A stretch of DNA of 64,000 bases from Ceratobasidium sp. AG-K (taxonomy: Eukaryota; Basidiomycota; Agaricomycetes; Cantharellales; Ceratobasidiaceae), in NCBI GenBank assembly GCA_037039685.1, contig JAWNGF010000001.1, positions 310,001-374,000 of the forward strand. The letters run 5' to 3'. The notes beneath the pieces are model-generated. The model saw nothing but the letters and a program-made list of their open reading frames with translations. It did not search any database and was not told the DNA's origin. Made by a program: the position numbers and the translations under genes. Below, one piece after another: positions 1 to 12,113 of this stretch (position 1 is the first letter of the stretch; each line of letters opens with the position of its first letter).

Positions 1-714
1 CAAAACAATATGATTGGACATCAGGGTCCAGAGCTCGTTCGGAAGCGTACGTAATTACCACGACTTGCCGGTCCTAAAAAGGGAAATTCCGTCCACTACC
101 AAAACGGTCCACACGATCCGCTGGCGGAGGGGTAGGGCCAAGGAACACATCCAGAATGACTACGAGATTTTAAACCCCAGTCGTACAGCGACACTAGTCT
201 ACCATATGCGTTGTACCACGGTTGTCTGGGAAAGTACATTCTTCAAGAGTCCGCCGTGAAAAGGCAGTGAATGAAGTCCTGCGTTGTAATCATGGTCGGG
301 CATTACTCATGCATTCAGCGGGTCGCGGGTGTGCAGCCTAGCACATACGTATTCCACAGGGTCCTCACCGCTCCGAATGGAATATTCGAATCCCACCAAT
401 GACGCGGCTTGGCGTGGAGACAGTAACCGCGCTTACTTACGTGGCAGTTGCTGACACATACCGCCAAATCCAACCGCGACGATCGCCATGCCGAATGGAG
501 GGCAGAGGCCAGGCCAGCCTTTCCAGCCGCGAACGCGCGGCTTGCATATCTGAGGCTGAAATACGTCTGTGCTTCCCTTTTCAAATGCGTATATATACAA
601 TCTAGGCCTACGTTGTCCAGCATCCACTCAGACTTTTCTTCTCCGCTGGTATTCACAGCACACCCCATTCGAACCCACTACCGTTCTACATAGACCACTC
701 TCTCGACAACTACC
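1..714. other. 5' flank of first SDR gene
   Basis: No convincing gene is seen here. The last 260 bp resemble the sequence upstream of the second SDR copy (around 10425-10686): both contain a TTACGTGGCA block, a later GACGATC block and a TATATA box (about 587-598 here, 10558-10566 there) ahead of an ACTACCATGG start context. This is therefore the promoter and leader of the following gene, duplicated with it. The first 400 bp hold nothing I can support. Confidence 0.5.
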
Positions 715-2151
715 ATGGGAAACCTCTTTTCTCAAGGCCTCGTGTCTCAAACCTTTCCTCCCAAGCCCCTCTTTACTGTTGAACAAATACCGGATTTGAC
801 TGGACAAGTTATCATTGTTACTGGGTGGGTAACGGTTTCTCGTAACGCAGCATTACAACTGACGTCATGTCCCTTACAGCGGAAATGCTGGCGTTGGGAA
901 AGAAACCATCAAGGTGTGTTCGACCACACCCAACCTTGACAAGTTCTAACTTTGGCGTCCAGGCTCTTTTGAACAAGAACGCCAAGGTCTACCTGGCTGC
1001 GAGGAGCAAATCAAAGGCAGATGCAGCCATCGAATGGCTCAAGCAGGAAACCGGTGGCAAGACTCCGATCTTCCTTGAGCTCGACCTTGGAAACCTCGCA
1101 TCGGTTCGGAAAGCTGCAGAAGAGTTCAAGAGGTACGGATTTCCACACAACGCACTATCGTTTACTGATGTTCTATCGAACTTTAGCAAAGAACAAGAGC
1201 TCCATGTACTGTTCAACAACGCGTGAGTGATACCCGCATATTTTGATCGCTACGATACTAAATATGGCTTAGGGGGGTGATGACCCCGCCCGTAGATCAA
1301 AAGACCTCGGACGGCTACGACCTGCAGTTTGGTACCAATGTGCTGGGACACTACTTCTTCACCTCCCTGCTGCTTCCCACGTTGATCCACACCGCAAAAA
1401 ACTCGCCCCTAGCTCGTATGTCCTTGACTCGCTCATTTTGCACCTGCCTAACATCTACGCTAGATGGTCATGCCCGTGTTATTAACACTTCGAGTTCCGC
1501 CGTCTATTTCATGCCCAAGAGCGGCATCGTGTATGATACCCTCCGACCAGACCAAGAAGGTGCACAGGCGTGCAAAAAGACCGGCACGCAGGTATTATAT
1601 GCCCAGAGCAAACTTGTAAGTCTTTATTTCTCCCCGGCTACCATATCCTTACCCTCGTTCGCAAGGGCAACGTTCTCTTTTCGAACGCACTCGCAAAGAA
1701 ATACGCCGACCAGGGTATCATCTCAGCCTCGCTGAACCCAGGTACGTTACGCTCTATTTTGGACCTGCTGAGTGAATTAATCTCGATCCGTAGGGAACCT
1801 GAGGACCGAGTTACAGCGCCACTTGTCCGCTCCATTCGCTTGGGTCTTGGTAAGTTCCAATTGTACCTCCACCCTCGGTATAATAAACTAACGACATGTA
1901 GAATCAAATGATGTACCACGCAAGCTATGGTGCTTTGACTCAGCTCTGGAGTGGAACCATGCCCGAGGGAGTGAATCATAACGGCAAGGTTTGTTCACTG
2001 TGCCCATCTTATCGTGCTTTAATACTCATTAGTTCCTCCACAGTTTTTGATTCCGTGGGCGAGGGTGGGAGATCCAGGCGCGCTGGGGCGCGACGAGGCT
2101 GAAGCCGAGAAGCTTTGGACGTGGCTAGAGGAACAGGTCAAGGGGTACTAA
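715..2151 (+). CDS. Short-chain dehydrogenase/reductase, copy 1
   Basis: NAD(P)-dependent oxidoreductase of the classical SDR type; sequence style is close to the retinol-dehydrogenase/WWOX-like fungal SDRs, substrate unknown. The reading frame is intact after removing about seven short introns (for example 825-879, 914-962, 1133-1186). Exons give, in order, a Rossmann glycine motif [10 protein letters not shown], an [11 protein letters not shown] strand, NNAG, and the catalytic YAQSK (Tyr-x-x-x-Lys), then a C-terminus ending WLEEQVKGY. Length is about 320 residues, normal for the family. The start is the ATG in ACTACCATGG, 115-130 bp after a TATATA box. It is a close paralogue of the gene at 10687-12113; the two flank a transposon-type block. 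Family assignment is secure; substrate and cellular role are not predictable. Confidence 0.9.
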
Positions 2152-2894
2152 TCCCCAGAACATGCACGATTTCACTGTAATTCATTTTCATGTTGTACCT
2201 TTGCCTTGGGATTTAGGCCTTGTATTTGCTTGTGATATAGTAATCCAGCTTTAATTAATTCTCGGGCTCTATGCGCGCAGAATTTCGAGACCCTTATATG
2301 GTATGGGCTACGTACTCGTATCGTCGAATGGTCGCAGATGTTTGCGTCATACATATGAACCACACTCTCCGTTCAATTCCGCAATTTCAGTGGGCTCGAT
2401 TGGTTGTAAGGTCCTCGGCTGGTTCGGCTGAAATGATTGCAAGCGCCTAGATGAACTCCCGGTCTTTCGAGGGCGACTTAAGCCCTCGTGCATCAGGGAA
2501 AGCTGCCCGCGCTTACTTTGATTACATGATTGATAAGTTATCTCATCACGATGATGGGCTGTTGTACTTGATCCTGCATGACCAAAACGCCTCCATTTGA
2601 GGGCCCCAAATAAGTCTGTTGTGCAATTGATAAAGCCGCTCAGCGACTCCTAATATCTAGCGCATGTTTATTAGTAAAGTAATGGTGCCCTAAGTCTGAT
2701 AAACACAGCCATCAGCAACCGTCACTGGCAGAGCGCAGATTTGGCTGCGAATCCTATGTGCATTTGGCCAACAAACGTACTAAAAAGCAATGGCGCAACA
2801 CTATGTATATAGCTCACTGTAACTCATCATACGCTTGTACATATCTGGCCTAGTATAGTGCGCCGGTGAAGGTAACGCCTTGATTACTGGCATG
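2152..2894. other. Intergenic, SDR copy 1 to Plavaka gene
   Basis: No gene is seen. It probably contains the 3' end of the SDR transcript and one boundary of the Plavaka-type element, but I could not find a terminal inverted repeat matching the 9.1-10.4 kb side. Confidence 0.3.
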
Positions 2895-5800
2895 TTATTC
2901 ATCTTTCTCGAGAAATTCGCACTCCTTCGCCTCCCGACACACACGTGTATCTAAGTGACCGAGTCCGCCGCCAAAATACCGCATCCCCATGTCTCGATCT
3001 ACAAACCTAGATGGATATGATGATTAGTACAAATGAGAGACGTGAAGAGAGCAAGCACTTGCCGAATAACATAGTATGCGACCCAATCGCCCTCATCCAC
3101 GTCGTCCCAGGCCATTGACTGGTCAAGTAGCTCCTTGCTACGCCCAAGTTCAAACGCGGGGATCAAGTACGAACCACGAACAACTGTTTTTGGGTCGATT
3201 AATCCAAAAGATCCTGACTTACTTCCATCGTCGACATAACCGATAAGATCGAGCCGATTTTGAGCCCACCCGCCCCATCGAACCCCTCCTAACCAGCGCA
3301 CCCAGAGAATATCGATACGTTTAGTGAGTCGATCGCCCCGAACATTGCCACTTGAGTTGGGGATCTCGGCTTCAACGTGGAATACGGCAAGGAGTTTGGC
3401 ATAAGAGAAATGATGCTGGGCTTTGGCTCCGACGTTCTGAACCATAAGAAAATGCTGAGAGGATGACGGGTTGATGGTATCACGAGCACGCCTGATATCA
3501 TACGTCGTGTAGTTGATACGAATGACGTTGTGCTGGTACAACTTTCCGCCCGGGAATCGGACCATCGGCGCCAACTCGTTGCATGCTAACTTTGCCAGGT
3601 TCCCAGCAGTTCGTGCGAGGGCATGCTCCTGTAAATGGCGAAAGAATCCCTGTACGAGGACTATTAGACAAATGTAAATATAATAAATAGTGCTTGTACC
3701 TTAGTAGCTGGGTCGTTTCCGTGCATATGCAGAAAATCTCCAATCCGGATTGGCGTCCCCCGTTCAGACATGTGGTACTGGTCCGAGCTCAGACCCCAAT
3801 GGAGTTCGTCGTCGGGCCCTCCTGTTGGATTTCCGCTTTGTAGTAGTACACTTTCAAAGCCTACATTTCCTCCCATGAATTCCTTTTCCAGTTCGTTTAG
3901 TTCATCAGCACGGTTTTGAAGGTGAAACCTCCGCCGCTCTAGCTTGGTCATTTGCGGTATCGGATCGACAAAATTGGTGCGCTTGTACGCATCCTTAACG
4001 CTCCGATGTTCCCGTTCACCCTGTGTGAATGGTTTTGCTTCATTTCAACCACTGTAGAGCCAGATAGACTAAGTATTACTTACAATTTGTGTTGAGTAAG
4101 AGTCAGTCGTTCCAAAACGCCTGATGTCACCTTCGTAATCTCCTAACGAGTGAACCTTGATTCCCTTGAGTGTGAAAAAACCTTCAAAAGTCGACGAGCG
4201 TCTAGCCGCGTGTTGGGGTTGCCTTCCGAAGACGAATCATCGGAATTTGAGCCTGCATCTTCATCGAGGTGTTCCCCTGCAACCATTTCAGGCGGGGTCC
4301 CCGTAGTGGGGATCGATGGTGCATTTACGATCTTCGACCTTCGGCCAATTCGCTTTGTGTACTCTTGCGGGGTTTCAAATGTAGTGTATGATTTTGCAAT
4401 CTGATCGCGAAAGTTTCGTAGTCGGGCACCAAGGAGCTTGGTTGTTAGGTGCAACGCCTGTAGGGTAGTATCCGTATGAGTGTGTAGTTTGGCAAGAAAG
4501 TGCCATTTGGTGAGGACGTATATCAGAGCGTGAATATCCTCATCGTGGTAGGTGAACAATCCACCAAAGCAAGGTATGCAGCACTAGGGAAATTGTCCAA
4601 TTAACTCAAGTCCGCCAAGCGCATACTGTCACGAACCTGCAAAATGTCCTCATACTCGTGTGCTGTAAGCCCTGTCAGCTCGGAAACCTCACAAGGGAAT
4701 CTTCGGATGGTGTCGATGCCAAAGTTGCCAATCTGACGAAATCTGCAAACCGGGGCCAGTGCTGATGAGATGCAAATCCAAGGGATAAATCATTAGAAAT
4801 ATACCGGTAATTAAGCTCTGCAATTGCATCGGCACCTTCGCACGCCAACATCCGGATAAGATGTGTGAAAACTGACTTCCAGACTCCCAATTCGAATTCG
4901 TGCAAAATATCTGGGACAAGTATGGAGTGTATCGAAAAGGCATTATCATCGTGAAGCTTCACGGAGAATGCATTCTATGGTGGGAACAACTATAGTTAAT
5001 AAACCTAGATAAACGCAGAAGAAAAACAGAAATACTCACCCGAGTGGGAACCAACGAACTTGGCTGAAGAATGTTTTCTACCAATCTACCATTGATAGGG
5101 TTACCACTGCGGTAAATGAAACTTCGTGTCAAGTTGATATCAAATGCACGATATTGCCTGGTTAGTGTTGCCCGCACTCGATAATCGCGCTCCGTTCCAA
5201 GGAGTGAGACATCAGCAAGTGGTACTAGACATCTTGGACAAGGACGAAGCCCCAAGTTACGTATAAGCGCAATCAATATTCTGAATAGGATATTTTGGTG
5301 TTAGCTTTTAGGCATGGATAGCCGACGAGGACTCAACTCACCTCTCAATATAATCTGCAGAGTAAGTCATGAAACGAGGGAAAAGCCGACGGAGGACCCC
5401 GTCTCCACATTTGACAATAATTCCGTTGTGGTAAGCGTGGATGAAATCGTCGTCAAGTAGTACAGCCCAACAAGCATGAAAAAGCTCGCGCCGACAGTGT
5501 GCTAAAAGAGGAGCACGAGTGGACTTTGCGCTGCATAATTTCCATAATAGAGTTTTGATATCCGAGGGCAACTTTGTGATTATCCCTGATTAGTGCAATA
5601 TAGCTGTTAATAAACAAGGCACAGACCTTTGGGAAAAATGCTACGTGTTCAGCAGCAAAGGAACTTGGCTCTCGGCGTTCACGTTTTGGCTGGTTGCCAA
5701 AATAAATGTAGACAGGTGACACGGATGTCTGACCCAGCTCAGTCACTTGTGTAGGGTCAGACCAAACCATTAATGCAACTACAGCACGTTCAAGGCTACA

Positions 5801-7104
5801 TGTTGTGGCATGTTTGTCATTTTCAATCTTGATTTGCTGGATTCGTTTATGTTCATCCAACCAAGCATCAGATGTATATAATTCGTTTCGCACACGAATG
5901 TCTTCTCCCTCAGGTCTTGTTTGAAATACCTTGTAGGGGGTATAAATAAAGCCCGTGGACCGTAAACTGTTTGAAAATCTTGACCTAATCACTTCCACCA
6001 AACTCCGGTGATGCAGGCCAGGCACTTGTAGGGGAGTACCAGGTTCAATCTCGTTGCTTTTGGGAAGTGCTATGGGGTTTGTGCTACCTGATCGATTCCC
6101 AGATGGAATTGTGATGGTGACCGAGGTCATTTGCCATCCATTGTGTGTCGTTGGTTTAGGGGAGTTGGCAGATACTGGCTGGTCGATTGCATCAAGAATA
6201 TCGTTAATAGCCTTCATCTTAACGCCCTCCAAGTCTTGTGGGTGGAATTTAGGTGCACAAATGACACCTGCAAGTAGCCGATTTGCCAAACTCTGTGTGT
6301 CATTACTCCCGCCAGTATAGAACCAGTGTGCAAATCGAAAAGTTGAAAGGTTTGGGAATGGATATATAATCTGGTGAATGCGACTGATGTATCCGCAGTC
6401 AACCTGTGTGCGGAGAGAGGTGTTGACCTCCTGGAGTCCAGATCTAATTTGGGCCAGGCTTGCAAATAGGCAGGAGTACTCGTGTATCAACCCAAAGGAG
6501 TTTGGGGTGGTGCGATAAGTCTGAATTGGTGGAGGCGTACTTGTAGATACTGCATCTGCATGCGTTGGGGGCTCACTTGGTATTTGAAATGTTGACGCAC
6601 AATCGGGTGGGGTGTTGACTGACTGCGGGATCCGGCGTGGAGGCAGAAGGGATGATATCATCCCTGGAAACAGGCGTGGGGGCCTGCGGAGCCTCACAGG
6701 ACAAAGTTGATATCCCGACTTATGAGCTAACAACTAAAACTTGTGTTAGAACAGATCATCTTGTATGCCAATGTATCTCTGAACAATAACATGTATGCAC
6801 ACCTCTTCATTGTCCAGTGCCTCCTGTCGAGCCCAACGCTCCTGTTCTTGTTGTTCTTGTCGCACCTAAGTACATAATATACCTTGTAAATTGAATTCAC
6901 ATTATCTATACGACTCACCTTCTCCGCCTCAGCCTGTGCCTTCCTTTCAGACACTTTGGCCACCATCTGTTTTTTCAGAATTGCCTCCGCAACCCGTTTC
7001 TCTTGTTCTTCCTTGTATTTTTGACAATTTGCTGTATGCCTAGTCCACATTCCAGCCTGGTACACTTTATCAGGGTCGCAGGGGCAGCTCTTGTTCATAG
7101 ACAT
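2895..7104 (-). CDS. Plavaka-type (CACTA-like) transposase
   Basis: Large multi-exon transposase of the Plavaka family, abundant in Agaricomycetes. The N-terminus has a Cys/His cluster (CPCDPDKVY...TRHTANC) followed by a charged Glu/Lys/Gln helix. Recognisable family blocks follow in order: LPGLHHRSL, ALMVWSDPTQ, VYIYFGNQPKRERR, LLAHCRRELFHACW, LLDDDFIHAYHNGI, PRFMTYSADYIER, CPRCLVPL, a VPDILHEFELGVWK segment, FGLIDPKTVVRG, LIPAFELG, and a C-terminal FVDRDMGMRYFGGGLGH. All exons I checked join in frame, so the gene may be intact. The last intron uses a GC donor (GCAAGT) and ends CATCTAG; only that choice gives the conserved YYVIR-FVDRDM junction. Stop is TAA at 2895-2897. It lies head to head with the gene at 7632. 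Family confidence is high; activity is unknown. Confidence 0.82.
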
Positions 7105-7631
7105 TGAGGATGATGAGCACGGAAATCTGTCTAGTCAAGGAGAACTGCATAAGCCGTAGCAATTGACAACAAGTGATACCTGATTGTGGCATAGTACTTG
7201 CCTAATAATGCACTCAAAAGTGCCCTCAAAATCCCTACTGCAAGACAACTTTAACAGCCCAATCACAACGTCAGTCCCAGCAAGTCATCAAGTGCCTCAA
7301 GTCTTATGTTGGTCAATGCAGTTGGTGACACAGTGCAAAGCAATATGACATGTGGCTATCTGTGGTGCACAGAGTTGTCGGTCAATCGGTTGGGGAGAGA
7401 ACGGAGTACAATTGATGGATAGTGAGAATTATTCTAATACTAAAGCAGACTTAACTGAGTTCGAGGCCACTGGCCACAATCATATACTGAATCTGATGTC
7501 AACTTACCGTTCAGTCCTATTGCTCTTGGGGTCACTAGGGTGAATAAAGGCTCCCCGGCCTCTGGCAATCATTACTATTTGTCCCTCTCCTTGCTTTCAG
7601 GCTGTTCTACCAACCTTGAACAATCACTAAC
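7105..7631. promoter_or_regulatory. Shared divergent promoter region
   Basis: A 527-bp gap between the divergent starts of the Plavaka transposase (minus) and the DUF6698-like gene (plus). It must hold both promoters. No TATA box or other element is clear enough to name. Confidence 0.4.
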
Positions 7632-9085
7632 ATGGCTGAACATGTGGCCACTACGAGAATCCCTGATGAGTGGGCCTACCAGCCACGTCGGAAGTGTGTA
7701 TTGATTGTCTCTTATGTCAACCTTGACTCGAATGAACATAGTACTGAAATGAGTCTGCAGACGAAGCTCTCAGCCTCTCCCTCATATTATTGGGAAGACA
7801 TTTGGTCGGATTACTCACCAGACTGTTCCTTTCTGCAATGTGCTTGACGAGGGCAAGGTTTACCTTGTGCTTCGTGGAGCTGATGTCAGGGAAATTCCAG
7901 ATGACTGGCACGGGCTCTCCTTTTCACTGTACTTGTTCTGATTGTTAACGCTATTTATTGCAGCGTGCAAATCTACTGCAAGTTTTTCACCCCAATCCGT
8001 CACAAGTACGGCCCAAGCCTCGAGAAACAGCTTCTCAATGACAATCCCGAATGGGACTTTCGGAACTCGCTTTCCCAAATGGTATGTAGTCAGTCCAACA
8101 AAAAGAACGAGATCTACATTTCTTACCTTTATTAATGCAACAGCTTCAGGAGGGCCGCGCTCAAGCCCGTGCTGATGATATTGCTGTGCTGAAGTCATTG
8201 TGTGCTGACTGGCCCGTGTTTTCGGCGCTTCCACATGGCCACACTCGTGGCTGGGCTACGGACAAGTATGCAGAACTACTTCGGACCCCGGATCTGAACT
8301 GGATGGAGCCAGAGTAAGTTAAAGGATGCTTGATGTCGCTCAAATCGATGCTAATACTTATCTGTTCCATTCTGCAGGATACGCCAAGCGCTAGACCATG
8401 GCCTCATTGACGCACCACCCAATCAGATGTATGCAGGCCTCTATGAATCCTACAAGTTCCCGTCCGAGAGTGAGCATCCATTGACGGGCTTTTGTCGCAG
8501 CGAGCTATTTGTTGATGTAAGGCGTTAGCTTTGTATACCAAAGTTTAATAAACTGATTTTTTTCGTATTATTCAGGCCACCTTGGGTATCTTCATCGGCC
8601 CTCGAGCATCAAAGCATCTGCCTGTGGCATCGCGTGGAAGGAGGAGCAAAGCGTCTATAGCTGGGATGACTTCTATCACCAAGCCGTCCATCGCTTACGT
8701 TGCAATGCTGGTGCGTGTCGCCATGCGGTTACTGAGCACGCTCACCAACTGTCGCTTTTGTTTCCTGGTAGCTCCGGTTTACGCTGCATCAAGCCACCGC
8801 ATGGTACAGCATCGAGTCGGCCGATGATTCACGATTCAATTATGTCCGTTTTTACTCCGAGATACTTGCTTTACTTGAAGAGAACGAGTTCAAGGACGAG
8901 GTTGAAGCATTGATTGCTTATCTCAACGGGTGAGCGTTCTCTGCAATTAGATTTCGTCTAGCTAACTCTTATTGCAAAGGAAAATATTCCCTCATTTCCA
9001 TCTCCTACCCCGTGACGTCCCGTCAAATGGCGCTCAAAGCACGCGCGAGAAAGCCTTGGCGATTATTCGCGCTCGTCAGACCTAA
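7632..9085 (+). CDS. DUF6698-like protein next to Plavaka transposase
   Basis: An intact gene of about eight exons encoding roughly 390 residues. Exon joins read by eye include CGGAA|ACGAAGC after a GTGTGT...CTGCAG intron. The C-terminal half has the pattern I associate with fungal DUF6698 proteins: a FIGPRASK segment, RGRRSKASIAGMTSITKPSIAYVA, then an RFTLHQATAWYS helix, RFYSEILALLE, and ending YLNGKIFPHF. Function of that family is not known. The N-terminal part contains KVYLVLRGADVREIPDDW and a short helix-rich stretch. The gene starts 527 bp from the divergent Plavaka transposase, so it may be a second gene of the same mobile element; equally it could be a resident gene. Assignment to DUF6698 is from memory of the family pattern and should be tested by profile search. 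Confidence 0.68.
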
Positions 9086-9881
9086 GTTAATTTCCATTTC
9101 TAAAAATTTGTTGTCAACTGAATAACCGAATTGGTACCTGTATTGTATGCTCTGTTATCTGTGTTCTCCGTAATTTTTCAAATGAGATTGAATGATTCAC
9201 TTGCCTGAATATCAAACCGTGTGAGAAGGAAGCGGCCGACCTATCCCTATCATACTACGACACTCTCATTCGAACTAGTAAGAATATATTGTATGGTATA
9301 CTGCCTCACAATGAGTGGCCCGATATTAGGTATAATTCCGAGCTTGTAGATATGCACCGTAGAATAAACCAGACTAAGATCAAATCGATGACTACCCGTC
9401 GAAGTGTTGAACAGGCAGAACTATGATCGCCTAGATGTGTGGCATCAAAATAACAACCCAGTCTAATCTCGACGACCGCTTGTCATGATGACAGATCACC
9501 GCCAGTAGGACATTGAGTACCAAGCTCGTGAACTTAATGAGAACCCTTCGACTGAGGTTGTGCCTATCAAACTCGACTAGATGAACGTCATGGTGATCAA
9601 TATCAGAATGACATCATTATCAACCAGCGAGGCCGGTATATAGCATACATAAGCGTGTCATCATCATTATAGTCATTATCCCTAATACGACCATGATCAG
9701 CAGTTGACAAGCGTAGATAAGCGCAGCTTATCGCGAGCACCTTTTCCTGATGTGGGGCCCTACTGTAACCCCCTGGTGAGAGCTACTGTATGAGTATTGT
9801 GTGCCATACAGCTTATCACGGTAAATTCAAATTCTGACAGTCACTATACTCAAGCAAATCCGCCGGTTCTCTTTTGGGCTC
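9086..9881. other. Intergenic, 3' of DUF6698-like gene
   Basis: AT-rich sequence with no supported gene. It probably contains the 3' UTR of the upstream gene and perhaps the other boundary of the Plavaka-type element, which I could not place. Confidence 0.3.
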
Positions 9882-10003
9882 GTGAGCGCCGATTTGCTTG
9901 GGCGTGCTCGCTTAGGTATAGGAGCACCAATTGCACAGCCACTCGGGTGCTCCTGAGTGCTCCTTTACCCAAGCGAGCACGTATGAGCAAACCGGCGCTC
10001 GCC
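9882..10003. repeat. Imperfect long palindrome (hairpin-forming)
   Basis: Two arms of about 47-49 nt face each other across a spacer of roughly 16-25 nt. The left arm (about 9882-9928) contains GATTTGCTTGGGCGTGCTCG and GGAGCACC; the right arm (about 9945-10003) contains the inverse GGGTGCTCC and CGAGCACGTATGAGCAAACC. Mismatches are scattered. It could be a small foldback/MITE-like element or a fragment of one. Confidence 0.7.
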
Positions 10004-10686
10004 AGCGTCAGAGGATTTTGGTGACGCACTATATCAGATTCAGCCTCGACGATAGGCTTCCCGAAAGATGCCCGAGCGATCTGCGCAATTTCAACTGCAA
10101 ATGTTTCACGCGGGGAGCTCATGCGCGCGAATACAATATCTCAGACAAGCAAACGTGAGAAATGCATCCAGCTACGGCGTCCGCCAAAGTCATTTCGGGG
10201 CTTTTCAGTACTTTAGCAGGATCCCAATTGGCCAAAGTCAGGTTTTGATGACGTACAACAGAAGGCAGAGTCGACAAAAGCTGCACGGGCTACTCGTAGT
10301 AGGACCGATCACGTACAGCATACGCTTTGATCAAAGGAGCATTCAATAGTAACCTGGGGACTCCTGATAGTTCCAAATAGAATGTATCTTGAGAGACACG
10401 AGATGGTGCTGACCATACTAGCTTACGTGGCACTTGCGTACGCATTCGGCGAAATCAAACTGTGTTCGACGATCACCGAGGTGGAGGCGGGACTATAGCC
10501 CGCTCAGCCGTGAACGCGTGGCTAAGCCCAAGGATACGACTATGGGCATAATAATGAATGTATATATGTGCGCAATGCATAGGCAATATCTGACATCGAC
10601 TTCGCCTCGTTCAGACTTTACTACCGACACCCGAGTCTAATCTAAATCTATCGTTTTCTTAAACAATAAACCTCTCTGCAACTACC
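10004..10686. promoter_or_regulatory. Duplicated promoter of SDR copy 2
   Basis: From about 10425 the sequence resembles that upstream of the first SDR gene (TTACGTGGCA block, GACGATC block, TATATA at about 10558, start context ACTACCATGG), so the duplication included the promoter. The first 400 bp contain no supported gene. Confidence 0.55.
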
Positions 10687-12113
10687 ATGGTGAATACATT
10701 GTCTCAGTTCTTTCCACCCAAGTCTCGTTTTGCCGTTGAGCAAATCCCAGATTTGACTGGTCAGGTTATTATCGTCACCGGGTCAGTAGCGACCCTTTCT
10801 CGTCTGGCGTAACGAATTGACGCCATTCTACAACAGTGGAAATGCCGGAGTCGGAAAAGAGACTATCAAGGTAAGCCCAAGTGCTCTCAACTCGACTTCT
10901 TCTAACTTGGGCTTCCAGGCTCTGTTGAACAAGAACGCGAGGGTTTACCTAGCAGCGAGGAACAAGTCCAAGGTAGACACAGCGATTGAATGGCTCAAAC
11001 AGGAAACCGGCGGCAAGTCACCGATCTTCCTCGAGCTGGACCTTGGCAATCTCGCGTCGGTTCGGAAAGCTGCCGAAGAGTTCAAGAGGTAGTCCACTCT
11101 CGTCACTCCATCATACTCTACTGACGGTTCATTGAACTGCAGCAAAGAACAAGAACTCCACGTGCTTTTCAACAACGCGTGGGTGGTATCCTCTCGTTTT
11201 GATACCTGGGTACTGATTTTTGGTTAGGGGAGTGATGATCCCACCCGTAGATCAGAAGACCTCGGATGGCTATGACCTCCAGTTTGGCACCAATGTTCTG
11301 GGACATTACTTCCTCACCACCCTGCTACTACCCACGTTGATTCATACTGCGAAGAACTCACCTATAGCTCGTATGCCTATTGCTTATTCGTTGCATATCC
11401 TCTTCTAACGCGTGGGGCAGATGGCCATGTCCGCATCATTAACACTTCGAGCGGCGCTATCTATCTCGCACGCAAGGGCGGTATCGCATACAATAGTCTC
11501 CGGACGGACCAGGAAGGCGCAAAAGCATGCAAAAAACTGGGTACGCAAACACTGTATTCTCAAAGTAAACTAGTACGTCCAATTCTCTCTAGTTGTTACA
11601 ACTACTCAACTTTCTGCTAGGGCAATGTTCTCTTTTCCAATGCGCTGGCGAAGAAATATGCCGAACAAGGTATTATCTCGGTCTCGCTGAATCCAGGTAC
11701 GCTCCACCTCTATCCCATATCGATTTCAACCGGAACTAATTTCAAATGTCAGGCAACCTCAAGACCGAACTACAGCGTCACCTACCCACCCCGGTTGCTC
11801 GAGTTTTGGTGGGGTTTCGAAGTGCCTTTCACCCCTGATATGTAGGCTGACGTGTAGCAGGACCTGATGCTGTATCACGCAAGCTACGGTGCTCTGACCC
11901 AGCTTTGGGCCGGAACAACGCCCGATGGGTTACAACACAATGGCAAGGTCGGTAATTCCACGTCTGATCCATTGTCTTCAAATGCTTATGAGTTACTTCC
12001 AATAGTTTCTGATTCCTTGGGCTAGGGTGGGAGATCCAGGCCCACTGGGGCGTGATGATGGTGCAGCCGAGAAGCTTTGGTCATGGTTGGAGGAACAGGT
12101 CAAGGGCCACTAG
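10687..12113 (+). CDS. Short-chain dehydrogenase/reductase, copy 2
   Basis: Close paralogue of the gene at 715-2151 with the same exon plan. Spliced motifs are [10 protein letters not shown] (cofactor binding), [15 protein letters not shown], and catalytic YSQSK, ending WLEEQVKGH. The frame stays open throughout when the intron before the [10 protein letters not shown] segment is ended at GTAGCAG rather than at the two earlier TAG sites. Differences from copy 1 are mostly conservative (for example MIPPVDQ for [15 protein letters not shown] for MPKSGIVY). About 320 residues, complete. Its promoter is duplicated too. Substrate unknown. Confidence 0.9.

Noticed and set aside
315..668. Minus-strand frame of 117 codons before SDR copy 1
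   Set aside because: It lies across the duplicated SDR promoter, and the copy upstream of SDR 2 does not preserve the frame.
2152..10425. Terminal inverted repeats of a complete Plavaka element
   Set aside because: I compared both flanks by eye and found no convincing matching ends or target duplication, so only the genes are annotated.
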